DNA of 64,000 nucleotides from Agriotes lineatus (lineage: Eukaryota > Arthropoda > Insecta > Coleoptera > Elateridae), in NCBI GenBank assembly GCA_940337035.1, contig CALNHX010001034.1, positions 1 to 64,000 of the forward strand, given 5' to 3'. Positions 25,801-39,604 of this stretch are shown piece after piece. How positions within the stretch are numbered: position 1 is the stretch's first letter; every line of letters starts with the position of its first letter. Below the pieces are notes generated by a model, which ran no database searches, was not told where the DNA came from, and was given only the letters and a program-made list of their open reading frames with translations. Made by a program: the position numbers and the translations under genes.

Positions 25801-27670
25801 TTTTCGCAATTGGTCATGCGGATTATTTGAGACAGTTCTGCTTTTCTCTGCTTTCTTGTTGAAGGACAAACTCCTTATTTGACAACTTGATTGTGTCATA
25901 TTTTAAATATCTTTGGTTGATTTACTGTAAATGCGCCCCGAAACCGGCAATGCACAGGTGCAAGGAATCACTCACAAATATAGCTCGGCTACAAACGCTC
26001 ATGCACATCTCGTTTTGTTACAGATTGCAGCATAGCCAGAATGGCGTATTATTGTCCAAATGATTTAGATGGCTTCATGGCACATGTTTGTAGCACAGAC
26101 ATCAGGTTCTGCCAGGAGGTAGGAGCCGATCTCCTCGCGTACCATAACGATTTTTTATAAAATAGACCCCTTAGTATTTCCGATGTCAACTATCAAACAA
26201 TTTTTTTCGTATTTATTTCTATTTTCCGCTACTTATGGATAGCCCCGTTTTATTACAGGAGCATTTGCGTTTTCGCAATTGGTCATGCGGATTATTTGAG
26301 ACAGTTCTGATTTTCTCTGCTTTCTTGTTGAAGGACAAACTCCTTATTTGACAACTTGATTGTGTCATATTTTAAATATCTTTGGTTGATTTACTGTAAA
26401 TGCGCCCCGAAACCGGCAATGCACAGGTGCAAGGAATCACTCACAAATATAGCTCGGCTACAAACGCTCATGCACATCTCGTTTTGTTACAGATTACAGC
26501 ATAGCCAGAATGGCGTATTATTGTCCAAATGATTTAGATGGCTTCATGGCACATGTTTGTAGCACAGACATCAGGTTCTGCCAGGAGGTAGGAGCCGATC
26601 TCCTCCCGTACAATAACGATTTTTTATAAAATAGACCCCTTAGTATTTCCAATGTCAACTATCAAACGATTTTTTTCGTATTTATTTCTATTTTCCGCTA
26701 CTTATGGATAGCCCCGTTTTATTACAGGAGCACTTGCGTTTTCGCAATTGGTCATGCGGATTATTTGAGTCAGTTCTGCTTTTCTCTGCTTTCTTGTAGA
26801 AGGACAAACTCCTTATTTGACAACTTGATTGTGTCATATTTTAAATATCTTTGGTTGATTTACTGTAAATGCGCCCCGAAACCGGCAATGCACAGGTGCA
26901 AGGAATCACTCACAAATATAGCTCGGCTACAAACGCTCATGCACATCTCGTTTTGTTACAGATTGCAGCATAGCCAGAATGGCGTATTATTGTCCAAACG
27001 ATTTAGATGGCTTCATGGCACATGTTTGTAGCACAGACATCAGGTTCTGCCAGGAGGTAGGAGCCGATCTCCTCGCGTACCATAACGATTTTTTATAAAA
27101 TAGACCCCTTAGTATTTCCGATGTCAACTATCAAACGATTTTTTTCGTATTTATTTCTATTTTCCGCTACTTATGGATAGCCCCGTTTTATTACAGGAGC
27201 ACTTGCGTTTTCGCAATTGGTCATGCGGATTATTTGAGACAGTTCTGATTTTCTCTGCTTTTTTGTTGAAGGACAAACTTTTTATTTGACAACTTGATTG
27301 TGTCATATTTTAAATATCTTTGGTTGATTTACTGTAAATGCGCCCCGAAACCGGCAATGCACAGGTGCAAGGAATCACTCAGAAATATAGCTCGGCTACA
27401 AACGCTCATGCACATCTCGTTTTGTTACAGATTGCAGCATAGCCAGAATGGCGTATTATTGTCCAAACGATTTAGATGGCTTCATGGCACATGTTTGTAG
27501 CACAGACATCAGGTTCTGCCAGGAGGTAGGAGCCGATCTCCTCGCGTACCATAACGATTTGTTATAAAATAGACCCCTTAGTATTTCCGATGTCAACTAT
27601 CAAACGATTTTTTTCGTATTTATTTCTATTTTCCGCTACTTATGGATAGCTCCGTTTTATTACAGGAGCA

Positions 27671-27971
27671 CTTGCGTTTTCGCAATTGGTCATGCGGTTT
27701 ATTTGAGACAGTTCTGCTTTTCTCTGCTTTCTTGTTGAAGGACAAACTCCTTATTTGACAACTTGATTGTGTCATATTTTAAATATCTTACATGTTTGTA
27801 GCACAGACATCAGGTTCTGCCAGGAGGTAGGAGCCGATCTCCTCGCGTACCATAACGATTTTTTATAAAATAGACCCCTTAGTATTTCCGATGTCAACTA
27901 TCAAACGATTTTTTTCGTATTTATTTCTATTTTCCGCTACTTATGGATAGCCCCGTTTTATTACAGGAGCA
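27671..27971 (+). repeat. Truncated monomer, 301 bp
   Basis: The unit lacks 168 bp: AAATATCTT (ending at 27789) is joined directly to ACATGTTTGTAGC (from 27790). The spacing of flanking landmarks is 301 instead of 469. The lost part includes the acceptor-like tract and the start of the CLASP-like relic. I see no microhomology at the joint beyond chance, so end joining or replication slippage without homology is likely. Confidence 0.9.
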
Positions 27972-30900
27972 CTTGCGTTTTCGCAATTGGTCATGCGGAT
28001 TATTTGAGACAGTTCTGCTTTTTTCTGCTTTCTTGTTGAAGGACAAACTCCTTATTTGACAACTTGATTGTGTCATATTTTAAATATCTTTGGTTGATTT
28101 ACTGTAAATGCGCCCCGAAACCGGCAATGCACAGGTGCAAGGAATCACTCACATATATAGCTCGGCTACAAACGCTCATGCACATCTCGATTTGTTACAG
28201 ATTGCAGCATAGCCAGAATGGCGTATTATTGTCCAAACGATTTAGATGGCTTCATGGCACATGTTTGTAGCACAGACATCAGGTTCTGCCAGGAGGTAGG
28301 AGCCGATCTCCTCGCGTACCATAACGATTTTTTATAAAATAGACCCCTTAGTATTTCCGATGTCAACTATCAAACGATTTATTTCTATTTTCCGCTACTT
28401 ATGGATAGCCCCGTTTTATTACAGGAGCACTTGCGTTTTCGCAATTGGTCATGCGGATTATTTGAGACAGTTCTGATTTTCTCTGCTTTCTTGTTGAAGG
28501 ACAAACTCCTTATTTGACAACTTGATTGTGTCATATTTTAAATATCTTTGGTTGATTTACTGTAAATGCGCCCCGAAACCGGCAATGCACAGGTGCAAGG
28601 AATCACTCAGAAATATAGCTCGGCTACAAACGCTCATGCACATCTCGTTTTGTTACAGATTGCAGCATAGCCAGAATGGCGTATTATTGTCCAAATGATT
28701 TAGATGGCTTCATGGCACATGTTTGTAGCACAGACATCAGGTTCTGCCAGGAGGTAGGAGCCGATCTCCTCGCGTACCATAACGATTTTTTATAAAATAG
28801 ACCCCTTAGTATTTCCGATGTCAACTATCAAACGATTTTTTTCGTATTTATTTCTATTTTCCGCTACTTATGGATAGCCCCGTTTTATTACAGGAGCACT
28901 TGCGTTTTCGCAATTGGTCATGCGGATTATTTGAGACAGTTCTGATTTTCACTGCTTTCTTGTTGAAGGACAAACTCCTTATTTGACAACTTGATTGTGT
29001 CATATTTTAAATATCTTTGGTTGATTTACTGTAAATGCGCCCCGAAACCGGCAATGCACAGGTGCAAGGAATCACTCACAAATATAGCTCGGCTACAAAC
29101 GCTCATGCACATCTCGTTTTGTTACAGATTGCAGCATAGCCAGAATGGCGTATTATTGTCCAAATGATTTAGATGGCTTCATGGCACATGTTTGTAGCAC
29201 AGACATCAGGTTCTGCGAGGAGGTAGGAGCCGATCTCCTCGCGCACCATAACGATTTTTTATAAAATAGACCCCTTAGTATTTCCGATGTCAACTATCAA
29301 ACGATTTTTTTCGTATTTATTTCTATTTTCCGCTACTTATGGATAGCCCCGTTTTATTACAGGAGCACTTGCGTTTTCGCAATTGGTCATGCGGATTATT
29401 TGAGACAGTTCTGATTTTCTCTGCTTTCTTGTTGAAGGACAAACTCCTTATTTGACAACTTGATTGTGTCATATTTTAAATATCTTTGGTTGATTTACTG
29501 TAAATGCGCCCCGAAACCGGCAATGCACAGGTGCAAGGAATCACTCACAAATATAGCTCGGCTACAAACGCTCATGCACATCTCGTTTTGTTACAGATTG
29601 CAGCATAGCCAGAATGGCGTATTATTGTCCAAATGATTTAGATGGCTTCATGGCACATGTTTGTAGCACAGACATCAGGTTCTGCCAGGAGGTAGGAGCC
29701 GATCTCCTCGCGCACCATAACGATTTTTTATAAAATAGACCCCTTAGTATTTCCGATGTCAACTATCAAACGATTTTTTTCGTATTTATTTCTATTTTCC
29801 GCTACTTATGGATAGCCCCGTTTTATTACAGGAGCACTTGCGTTTTCGCAATTGGTCATGCGGATTATTTGAGACAGTTCTGATTTTCTCTGCTTTCTTG
29901 TTGAAGGACAAACTCCTTATTTGACAACTTGATTGTGTCATATTTTAAATATCTTTGGTTGATTTACTGTAAATGCGCCCCGAAACCGGCAATGCACAGG
30001 TGCAAGGAATCACTCACAAATATAGCTCGGCTACAAACGCTCATGCACATCTCGTTTTGTTACAGATTGCAGCATAGCCAGAATGGCGTATTATTGTCCA
30101 AATGATTTAGATGGATTCATGGCACATGTTTGTAGCACAGACATCAGGTTCTGCCAGGAGGTAGGAGCCGATCTCCTCGCGTACCATAACGATTTTTTAT
30201 AAAATAGACCCCATAGTATTTCCGATGTCAACTATCAAACGATTTTTTTCGTATTTATTTCTATTTTCCGCTACTTATGGATAGCCCCGTTTTATTACAG
30301 GAGCACTTGCGTTTTCGCAATTGGTCATGCGGATTATTTGAGACAGTTCTGATTTTCTCTGCTTTCTTGTTGAAGGACAAACTCCTTATTTGACAACTTG
30401 ATTGTGTCATATTTTAAATATCTTTGGTTGATTTACTGTAAATGCGCCCCGAAACCGGCAATGCACAGGTGCAAGGAATCACTCACAAATATAGCTCGGC
30501 TACAAACGCTCATGCACATCTCGTTTTGTTACAGATTGCAGCATAGCCAGAATGGCGTATTATTGTCCAAATGATTTAGATGGCTTCATGGCACATGTTT
30601 GTAGCACAGACATCAGGTTCTGCCAGGAGGTAGGAGCCGATCTCCTCGCGCACCATAACGATTTTTTATAAAATAGACCCCTTAGTATTTCCGATGTCAA
30701 CTATCAAACGATTTTTTTCGTATTTATTTCTATTTTCCGCTACTTATGGATAGCCCCGTTTTATTACAGGAGCACTTGCGTTTTCGCAATTGGTCATGCG
30801 GATTATTTGAGACAGTTCTGATTTTCTCTGCTTTCTTGTTGAAGGACAAACTCCTTATTTGACAACTTGATTGTGTCATATTTTAAATATCTTTGGTTGA

Positions 30901-33900
30901 TTTACTGTAAATGCGCCCCGAAACCGGCAATGCACAGGTGCAAGGAATCACTCACAAATATAGCTCGGCTACAAACGCTCATGCACATCTCGTTTTGTTA
31001 CAGATTGCAGCATAGCCAGAATGGCGTATTATTGTCCAAATGATTTAGATGGCTTCATGGCACATGTTTGTAGCACAGACATCAGGTTCTGCCAGGAGGT
31101 AGGAGCCGATCTCCTCGCGTACCATAACGATTTTTTATAAAATAGACCCCTTAGTATTTCCGATGTCAACTATCAAACGATTTTTTTCGTATTTATTTCT
31201 ATTTTCCGGTACTTATGGATAGCCCCGTTTTATTACAGGAGCACTTGCGTTTTCGCAATTGGTCATGCGGATTATTTGAGACAGTTCTGCTTTTCTCTGC
31301 TTTCTTGTTGAAGGACAAACTCCTTATTTGACAACTTGATTGTGTCATATTTTAAATATCTTTGGTTGATTTACTGTAAATGCGCCCCGAAACCGGCAAT
31401 GCACAGGTGCAAGGAATCACTCACAAATATAGCTCGGCTACAAACGCTCATGCACATCTCGTTTTGTTACAGATTGCAGCATAGCCAGAATGGCGTATTA
31501 TTGACCAAATGATTTAGATGGCTTCATGGCACATGTTTGTAGCACAGACATCAGGTTCTGCCAGGAGGTAGGAGCCGATCTCCTCGCGTACCATAACGAT
31601 TTTTTATAAAATAGACCCCTTAGTATTTCCGATGTCAACTATCAAACGATTTTTTTCGTATTTATTTCTATTTTCCGCTACTTATGGATAGCCCCGTTTT
31701 ATTACAGGAGCACTTGCGTTTTCGCAATTGGTCATGCGGATTATTTGAGACAGTTCTGCTTTTCTCTGCTTTCTTGTTGAAGGACAAACTCCTTATTTGA
31801 CAACTTGATTGTGTCATATTTTAAATATCTTTGGTTGATTTACTGTAAATGCGCCCCGAAACCGGCAATGCACAGGTGCAAGGAATCACTCACAAATATA
31901 GCTCGGCTACAAACGCTCATGCACATCTCGTTTTGTTACAGATTGCAGCATAGCCAGAATGGCGTATTATTGTCCAAAGGATTTAGATGGCTTCATGGCA
32001 CATGTTTGTAGCACAGACATCAGGTTCTGCCAGGAGGTAGGAGCCGATCTCCTCGCGTACCATAACGATTTTTTATAAAATAGACCCCTTAGTATTTCCG
32101 ATGTCAACTATCAAACGATTTTTTTCGTATTTATTTCTATTTTCCGCTACTTATGGATAGCCCCGTTTTATTACAGGAGCACTTGCGTTTTCGCAATTGG
32201 TCATGCGGATTATTTGAGACAGTTCTGCTTTTCTCTGCTTTCTTGTTGAAGGACAAACTCCTTATTTGACAACTTGATTGTGTCATATTTTAAATATCTT
32301 TGGTTGATTTACTGTAAATGCGCCCCGAAACCGGCAATGCACAGGTGCAAGGAATCACTCACAAATATAGCTCGGCTACAAACGCTCATGCACATCTCGT
32401 TTTGTTACAGATTGCAGCATAGCCAGAATGGCGTATTATTGACCAAATGATTTAGATGGCTTCATGGCACATGTTTGTAGCACAGACATCAGGTTCTGCC
32501 AGGAGGTAGGAGCCGATCTCCTCGCGTACCATAACGATTTTTTATAAAATAGACCCCTTAGTATTTCCGATGTCAACTATCAAACGATTTTTTTCGTATT
32601 TATTTCTATTTTCCGCTACTTATGGATAGCCCCGTTTTATTACAGGAGCACTTGCGTTTTCGCAATTGGTCATGCGGATTATTTGAGACAGTTCTGCTTT
32701 TCTCTGCTTTCTTGTTGAAGGACAAACTCCTTATTTGACAACTTGATTGTGTCATATTTTAAATATCTTTGGTTGATTTACTGTAAATGCGCCCCGAAAC
32801 CGGCAATGCACAGGTGCAAGGAATCACTCACAAATATAGCTCGGCTACAAACGCTCATGCACATCTCGTTTTGTTACAGATTGCAGCATAGCCAGAATGG
32901 CGTATTATTGTCCAAATGATTTAGATGGCTTCATGGCACATGTTTGTAGCACAGACATCGGGTTCTGCCAGGAGGTAGGAGCCGATCTCCTCGCGTACCA
33001 TAACGATTTTTTATAAAATAGACCCCTTAGTATTTCCGATGTCAACTATCAAACGATTTTTTTCGTATTTATTTCTATTTTCCGCTACTTATGGATAGCC
33101 CCGTTTTATTACAGGAGCACTTGCGTTTTCGCAATTGGTCATGCGGATTATTTGAGACAGTTCTGCTTTTCTCTGCTTTCTTGTTGAAGGACAAACTCCT
33201 TATTTGACAACTTGATTGTGTCATATTTTAAATATCTTTGGTTGATTTACTGTAAATGCGCCCCGAAACCGGCAATGCACAGGTGCAAGGAATCACTCAC
33301 AAATATAGCTCGGCTACAAACGCTCATGCACATCTCGTTTTGTTACAGATTGCAGCATAGCCACAATGGCGTATTATTGTCCAAACGATTTAGATGGCTT
33401 CATGGCACATGTTTGTAGCACAGACATCAGGTTCTGCCAGGAGGTAGGAGCCGATCTCCTCGCGTACCATAACGATTTTTTATAAAATAGACCCCTTAGT
33501 ATTTCCGATGTCAACTATCAAACGATTTTTTTCGTATTTATTTCTATTTTCCGCTACTTATGGATAGCCCCGTTTTATTACAGGAGCACCTGCGTTTTCG
33601 CAATTGGTCATGCGGATTATTTCAGACAGTTCTGCTTTTCTCTGCTTTCTTGTTGAAGGACAAACTCCTTATTTGACAACTTGATTGTGTCATATTTTAA
33701 ATATCTTTGGTTGATTTACTGTAAATGCGCCCCGAAACCGGCAATGCACAGGTGCAAGGAATCACTCACAAATATAGCTCGGCTACAAACGCTCATGCAC
33801 ATCTCGTTTTGTTACAGATTGCAGCATAGCCAGAATGGCGTATTATTGTCCAAATGATTTAGATGGCTTCATGGCACATGTTTGTAGCACAGACATCAGG

Positions 33901-36900
33901 TTCTGCCAGGAGGTAGGAGCCGATCTCCTCGCGTACCATAACGATTTTTTATAAAATAGACCTCTTAGTATTTCCGATGTCAACTATCAAACGATTTTTT
34001 GCGTATTTATTTCTATTTTCCGCTACTTATGGATAGCCCCGTTTTATTACAGGAGCACTTGCGTTTTCGCAATTGGTCATGCGGATTATTTGAGACAGTT
34101 CTGATTTTCTCTGCTTTCTTGTTGAAGGACAAACTCCTTATTTGACAACTTGATTGTGTCATATTTTAAATATCTTTGGTTGATTTACTGTAAATGCGCC
34201 CCGAAACCGGCAATCCACAGGTGCAAGGAAACACTCACAAATATAGCTCGGCTACAAACGCTCATGCACATCTCGTTTTGTTACAGATTGCAGCATAGCC
34301 AGATGGCGTATTATTGTCCAAATGATTTAGATGGCTTCATGGCACATGTTTGTAGCACAGACATCAGGTTCTGCCAGGAGGTAGGAGCCGATCTCCTCGC
34401 GTACCATAACGATTTTTTATAAAATAGACCCCTTAGTATTTCCGATGTCAACTATCAAACGATTTTTTTCGTATTTATTTCTATTTTCCGCTACTTATGG
34501 ATAGCCCCGTTTTATTACAGGAGCACTTGCGTTTTCGCAATTGGTCATGCGGATTATTTCAGACAGTTCTGCTTTTCTCTGCTTTCTTGTTGAAGGACAA
34601 ACTCCTTATTTGACAACTTGATTGTGTCATATTTTAAATATCTTTGGTTGATTTACTGTAAATGCGCCCCGAAACCGGCAATGCACAGGTGCAAGGAATC
34701 ACTCACAAATATAGCTCGGCTACAAACGCTCATGCACATCTCGTTTTGTTACAGATTGCAGCATAGCCAGAATGGCGTATTATTGTCCAAATGATTTAGA
34801 TGGCTTCATGGCACATGTTTGTAGCACAGACATCAGGTTCTGCCAGGAGGTAGGAGCCGATCTCCTCGCGTACCATAACGATTTTTTATAAAATAGACCC
34901 CTTAGTATTTCCGATGTCAACTATCAAACGATTTTTTTCGTATTTATTTCTATTTTCCGCTACTTATGGATAGCCCCGTTTTATTACAGGAGCACTTGCG
35001 TTTTCGCAATTGGTCATGCGGATTATTTCAGACAGTTCTGCTTTTCTCTGCTTTCTTGTTGAAGGACAAACTCCTTATTTGACAACTTGATTGTGTCATA
35101 TTTTAAATATCTTTGGTTGATTTACTGTAAATGCGCCCCGAAACCGGCAATGCACAGGTGCAAGGAATCACTCACAAATATAGCTCGGCTACAAACGCTC
35201 ATGCACATCTCGTTTTGTTACAGATTGCAGCATAGCCAGAATGGCGTATTATTGTCCAAATGATTTAGATGGCTTCATGGCACATGTTTGTAGCACAGAC
35301 ATCAGGTTCTGCCAGGAGGTAGGAGCCGATCTCCTCGCGTACCATAACGATTTTTTATAAAATAGACCCCTTAGTATTTCCGATGTCAACTATCAAACGA
35401 TTTTTTTCGTATTTATTTCTATTTTCCGCTACTTATGGATAGCCCCGTTTTATTACAGGAGCACTTGCGTTTTCGCAATTGGTCATGCGGATTATTTCAG
35501 ACAGTTCTGCTTTTCTCTGCTTTCTTGTTGAAGGACAAACTCCTTATTTGACAACCTGATTGTGTCATATTTTAAATATCTTTGGTTGATTTACTGTAAA
35601 TGCGCCCCGAAACCGGCAATGCACAGGTGCAAGGAATCACTCACAAATATAGCTCGGCTACAAACGCTCATGCACATCTCGTTTTGTTACAGATTGCAGC
35701 ATAGCCAGAATGGCGTATTATTGTCCAAATGATTTAGATGGCTTCATGGCACATGTTTGTAGCACAGACATCAGGTTCTGCCAGGAGGTAGGAGCCGATC
35801 TCCTCGCGTACCATAACGATTTTTTATAAAATAGACCCCTTAGTATTTCCGATGTCAACTATCAAACGATTTTTTGCGTATTTATTTCTATTTTCCGCTA
35901 CTTATGGATAGCCCCGTTTTATTACAGGAGCACTTGCGTTTTCGCAATTGGTCATGCGGATTATTTGAGACAGTTCTGATTTTCTCTGCTTTCTTGTTGA
36001 AGGACAAACTCCTTATTTGACAACTTGATTGTGTCATATTTTAAATATCTTTGGTTGATTTACTGTAAATGCGCCCCGAAACCGGCAATCCACAGGTGCA
36101 AGGAATCACTCACAAATATAGCTCGGCTACAAATGCTCATGCACATCTCGTTTTGTTACATATTGCAGCATAGCCAGATGGCGTATTATTGTCCAAATGG
36201 TTTAGATGGCTTCATGGCACATGTTTGTAGCACAGACATCAGGTTCTGCCAGGAGGTAGGAGCCGATCTCCTCGCGTACCATAACGATTTTTTATAAAAT
36301 AGACCCCTTAGTATTTCCGATGTCAACTATCAAACAATTTTTTTCGTATTTATTTCTATTTTCCGCTACTTATGGATAGCCCCGTTTTATTACAGGAGCA
36401 CTTGGGTTTTCGCAATTGGTCATGCGGATTATTTGAGACAGTTCTGATTTTCTCTGCTTTCTTGTTGAAGGACAAACTCCTTATTTGACAACTTGATTGT
36501 GTCATATTTTAAATATCTTTGGTTGATTTACTGTAAATGCGCCCCGAAACCGGCAATGCACAGGTGCAAGGAATCACTCACAAATATAGCTCGGCTACAA
36601 ACGCTCATGCACATCTCGTTTTGTTACAGATTGCAGCATAGCCAGAATGGCGTATTATTGTCCAAATGATTTAGATGGCTTCATGGCACATGTTTGTAGC
36701 ACAGACATCAGGTTCTGCCAGGAGGTAGGAGCCGATCTCCTCGCGTACCATAACGATTTTTTATAAAATAGACCCCTTAGTATTTCCGATGTCAACTATC
36801 AAACGATTTTTTTCGTATTTATTTCTATTTTCCGCTACTTATGGATAGCCCCGTTTTATTACAGGAGCACTTGCGTTTTCGCAATTGGTCATGCGGATTA

Positions 36901-39587
36901 TTTGAGACAGTTCTGATTTTCTCTGCTTTCTTCTTGAAGGACAAACTCCTTATTTGACAACTTGATTGTGTCATATTTTAAATATCTTTGGTTGATTTAC
37001 TGTAAATGCGCCCCGAAACCGGCAATGCACAGGTGCAAGGAATCACTCACAAATATAGCTCGGCTACAAACGCTCATGCACATCTCGTTTTGTTACAGAT
37101 TGCAGCATAGCCAGATGGCGTATTATTGTCCAAATGATTTAGATGGCTTCATGGCACATGTTTGTAGCACAGACATCAGGTTCTGCCAGGAGGTAGGAGC
37201 CGATCTCCTCGCGTACCATAACGATTTTTTATAAAATAGACCCCTTAGTATTTCCGATGTCAACTATCAAACGATTTTTTTTCGTATTTATTTCTATTTT
37301 CCGCTACTTATGGATAGCCCCGTTTTATTACAGGAGCACTTGCGTTTTCGCAATTGGTCATGCGGATTATTTCAGACAGTTCTGCTTTTCTCTGCTTTCT
37401 TGTTGAAGGACAAACTCCTTATTTGACAACTTGATTGTGTCATATTTTAAATATCTTTGGTTGATTTACTGTAAATGCGCCCCGAAACCGGCAATGCACA
37501 GGTGCAAGGAATCACTCACAAATATAGCTCGGCTACAAACGCTCATGCACATCTCGTTTTGTTACAGATTGCAGCATAGCCAGAATGGCGTATTATTGTC
37601 CAAATGATTTAGATGGCTTCATGGCACATGTTTGTAGCACAGACATCAGGTTCTGCCAGGAGGTAGAAGCCGATCTCCTCGCGTACCATAACGATTTTTT
37701 ATAAAGTAGACCCCTTAGTATTTCCGATGTCAACTATCAAACGATTTTTTTCGTATTTATTTCTATTTTCCGCTACTTATGGATAGCCCCGTTTTATTAC
37801 AGGAGCACTTGCGTTTTCGCAATTGGTCATGCGGATTATTTGAGACAGTTCTGATTTTCTCTGCTTTCTTGTTGAAGGACAAACTCCTTATTTGAGAACT
37901 TGATTGTGTCATATTTTAAATATCTTTGGTTGATTTACTGTAAATGCGCCCCGAAACCGGCAATGCACAGGTGCAAGGAATCACTCACAAATATAGCTCG
38001 GCTACAAACGCTCATGCACATCTCGTTTTGTTACAGATTGCAGCATAGCCAGAATGGCGTATTATTGTCCAAATGATTTAGATGGCTTCATGGCACATGT
38101 TTGTAGCACAGACATCAGGTTCTGCCAGGAGGTAGGAGCCGATCTCCTCGCGTACCATAACGATTTTTTATAAAATAGACCCCTTAGTATTTCCGATGTC
38201 AACTATCAAACGATTTTTTTCGTATTTATTTCTATTTTCCGCTACTTATGGATAGCCCCGTTTTATTACAGGAGCACTTGCGTTTTCGCAATTGGTCATG
38301 CGGATTATTTGAGACAGTTCTGCTTTTCTCTGCTTTCTTGTTGAAGGACAAACTCCTTATTTGACAACTTGATTGTGTCATATTTTAAATATCTTTGGTT
38401 GATTTACTGTAAATGCGCCCCGAAACCGGCAATGCACAGGTGCAAGGAATCACTCACAAATATAGCTCGGCTACAAACGCTCATGCACATCTCGTTTTGT
38501 TACAGATTGCAGCATAGCCAGAATGGCGTATTATTGTCCAAATGATTTAGATGGCTTCATGGCACATGTTTGTAGCACAGACATCAGGTTCTGCCAGGAG
38601 GTAGGAGCCGATCTCCTCGCGTACCATAACGATTTTTTATAAAATAGACCCCTTAGTATTTCCGATGTCAACTATCAAACGATTTTTTTTCGTATTTATT
38701 TCTATTTTCCGCTACTTATGGATAGCCCCGTTTTATTACAGGAGCACTTGCGTTTTCGCAATTGGTCATGCGGATTATTTCAGACAGTTCTGCTTTTCTC
38801 TGCTTTCTTGTTGAAGGACAAACTCCTTATTTGACAACTTGATTGTGTCATATTTTAAATATCTTTGGTTGATTTACTGTAAATGCGCCCCGAAACCGGC
38901 AATGCACAGGTGCAAGGAATCACTCACAAATATAGCTCGGCTACAAACGCTCATGCACATCTCGTTTTGTTACAGATTGCAGCATAGCCAGAATGGCGTA
39001 TTATTGTCCAAATGAATTAGATGGCTTCATGGCACATGTTTGTAGCACAGACATCAGGTTCTGCCAGGAGGTAGGAGCCGATCTCCTCGCGTACCATAAC
39101 GATTTTTTATAAAATAGACCCCTTAGTATTTCCGATGTCAACTATCAAACGATTTTTTTCGTATTTATTTCTATTTTCCGCTACTTATGGATAGCCCCGT
39201 TTTATTACAGGAGCACTTGCGTTTTCGCAATTGGTCATGCGGATTATTTGAGACAGTTCTGCTTTTCTCTGCTTTCTTGTTGAAGGACAAACTCCTTATT
39301 TGACAACTTGATTGTGTCATATTTTAAATATCTTTGGTTGATTTACTGTAAATGCGCCCCGAAACCGGCAATGCACAGGTGCAAGGAATCACTCACAAAT
39401 ATAGCTCGGCTACAAACGCTCATGCACATCTCGTTTTGTTACAGATTGCAGCATAGCCAGAATGGCGTATTATTGTCCAAATGAATTAGATGGCTTCATG
39501 GCACATGTTTGTAGCACAGACATCAGGTTCTGCCAGGAGGTAGGAGCCGACCTCCTCGCGTACCATAACGATTTTTTATAAAATAGA
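27972..39587 (+). repeat. Sub-array E: T-form units leading to the inversion
   Basis: Most units have AAATGATTT, the deaminated form of the CpG site. Several variants recur as higher-order markers. TTTCAGACAG replaces TTTGAGACAG near 33621, 34559, 35028, 35497, 37371 and 38780. A one-base loss giving CCAGATGGC occurs near 34302, 36177 and 37114. A seventh T to G in the poly-T run occurs near 34001 and 35876. An extra T is found near 37277 and 38685. The spacing of 1875 bp between the two G variants and between two of the one-base losses suggests a tetramer higher-order repeat. The last two units before the junction share AAATGAATTAG. Confidence 0.75.
28372..28390 (+). repeat. 11-bp deletion in the poly-T region
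   Basis: The usual T7-CGTATTTATTTC is shortened to CGATTTATTTC, an 11-bp loss between direct ATTT copies, so slippage is the simplest cause. It lies in the unit just after the truncated monomer. The net phase between 28064 and 31805 is eight monomers minus 11 bp, confirming no other net indel there. Confidence 0.85.
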
Positions 39588-39604
39588 TCGGCTCCTACCT
39601 CCTG
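39534..39604. repeat. Inversion point and centre of a giant palindrome
   Basis: The + oriented monomer runs to TATAAAATAGA (ending 39587), then the sequence continues as TCGGCTCCTACC, the reverse complement of the unit. The shared AGA at 39585-39587 fits both parents, so this is a 3-bp microhomology joint. The first inverted pair is 39534-39550 with 39588-39604, leaving a 37-bp spacer. Beyond that, both arms are nearly identical for tens of kilobases. The neighbouring units do not mirror each other: the AAATGAATTAG variant left of the joint is absent from its mirror unit, and the first inverted unit has the GATTTTC form while its mirror has GCTTTTC. Confidence 0.95.

Larger units (their letters stand above)
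22741..27670 (+). repeat. Sub-array D: units after the CLASP-like patch
   Basis: About ten full monomers with mixed C and T forms of the CpG site. A single T is missing from the poly-T run near 23860, the first net length change of the array. The CAATTTCTGCC variant appears in two adjacent units (near 24699 and 25168). From about 26309 some units carry TTCTGATTTTC in place of TTCTGCTTTTC, a form that becomes common towards the inversion. No gene is present apart from the relic frames. Confidence 0.75.
1..39587 (+). repeat. Satellite array, left arm, 469-bp monomer in + orientation
   Basis: About 85 head-to-tail copies of a 469-bp unit run from the left edge to the inversion point. The same landmarks (CTTGCGTTTTCG at 1, 470, 939 and so on) recur at exactly 469 bp for the first 50 or so units; the first net length change is a one-T loss in the poly-T run near 23860. 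Units differ by a few substitutions each, so recent homogenisation by unequal exchange or conversion is likely. The period is not a multiple of three, so no reading frame crosses unit borders. The array extends past the left edge, since position 1 lies inside a unit. This is typical of eukaryotic centromeric or heterochromatic satellites. I do not recognise a named family. Confidence 0.98.
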
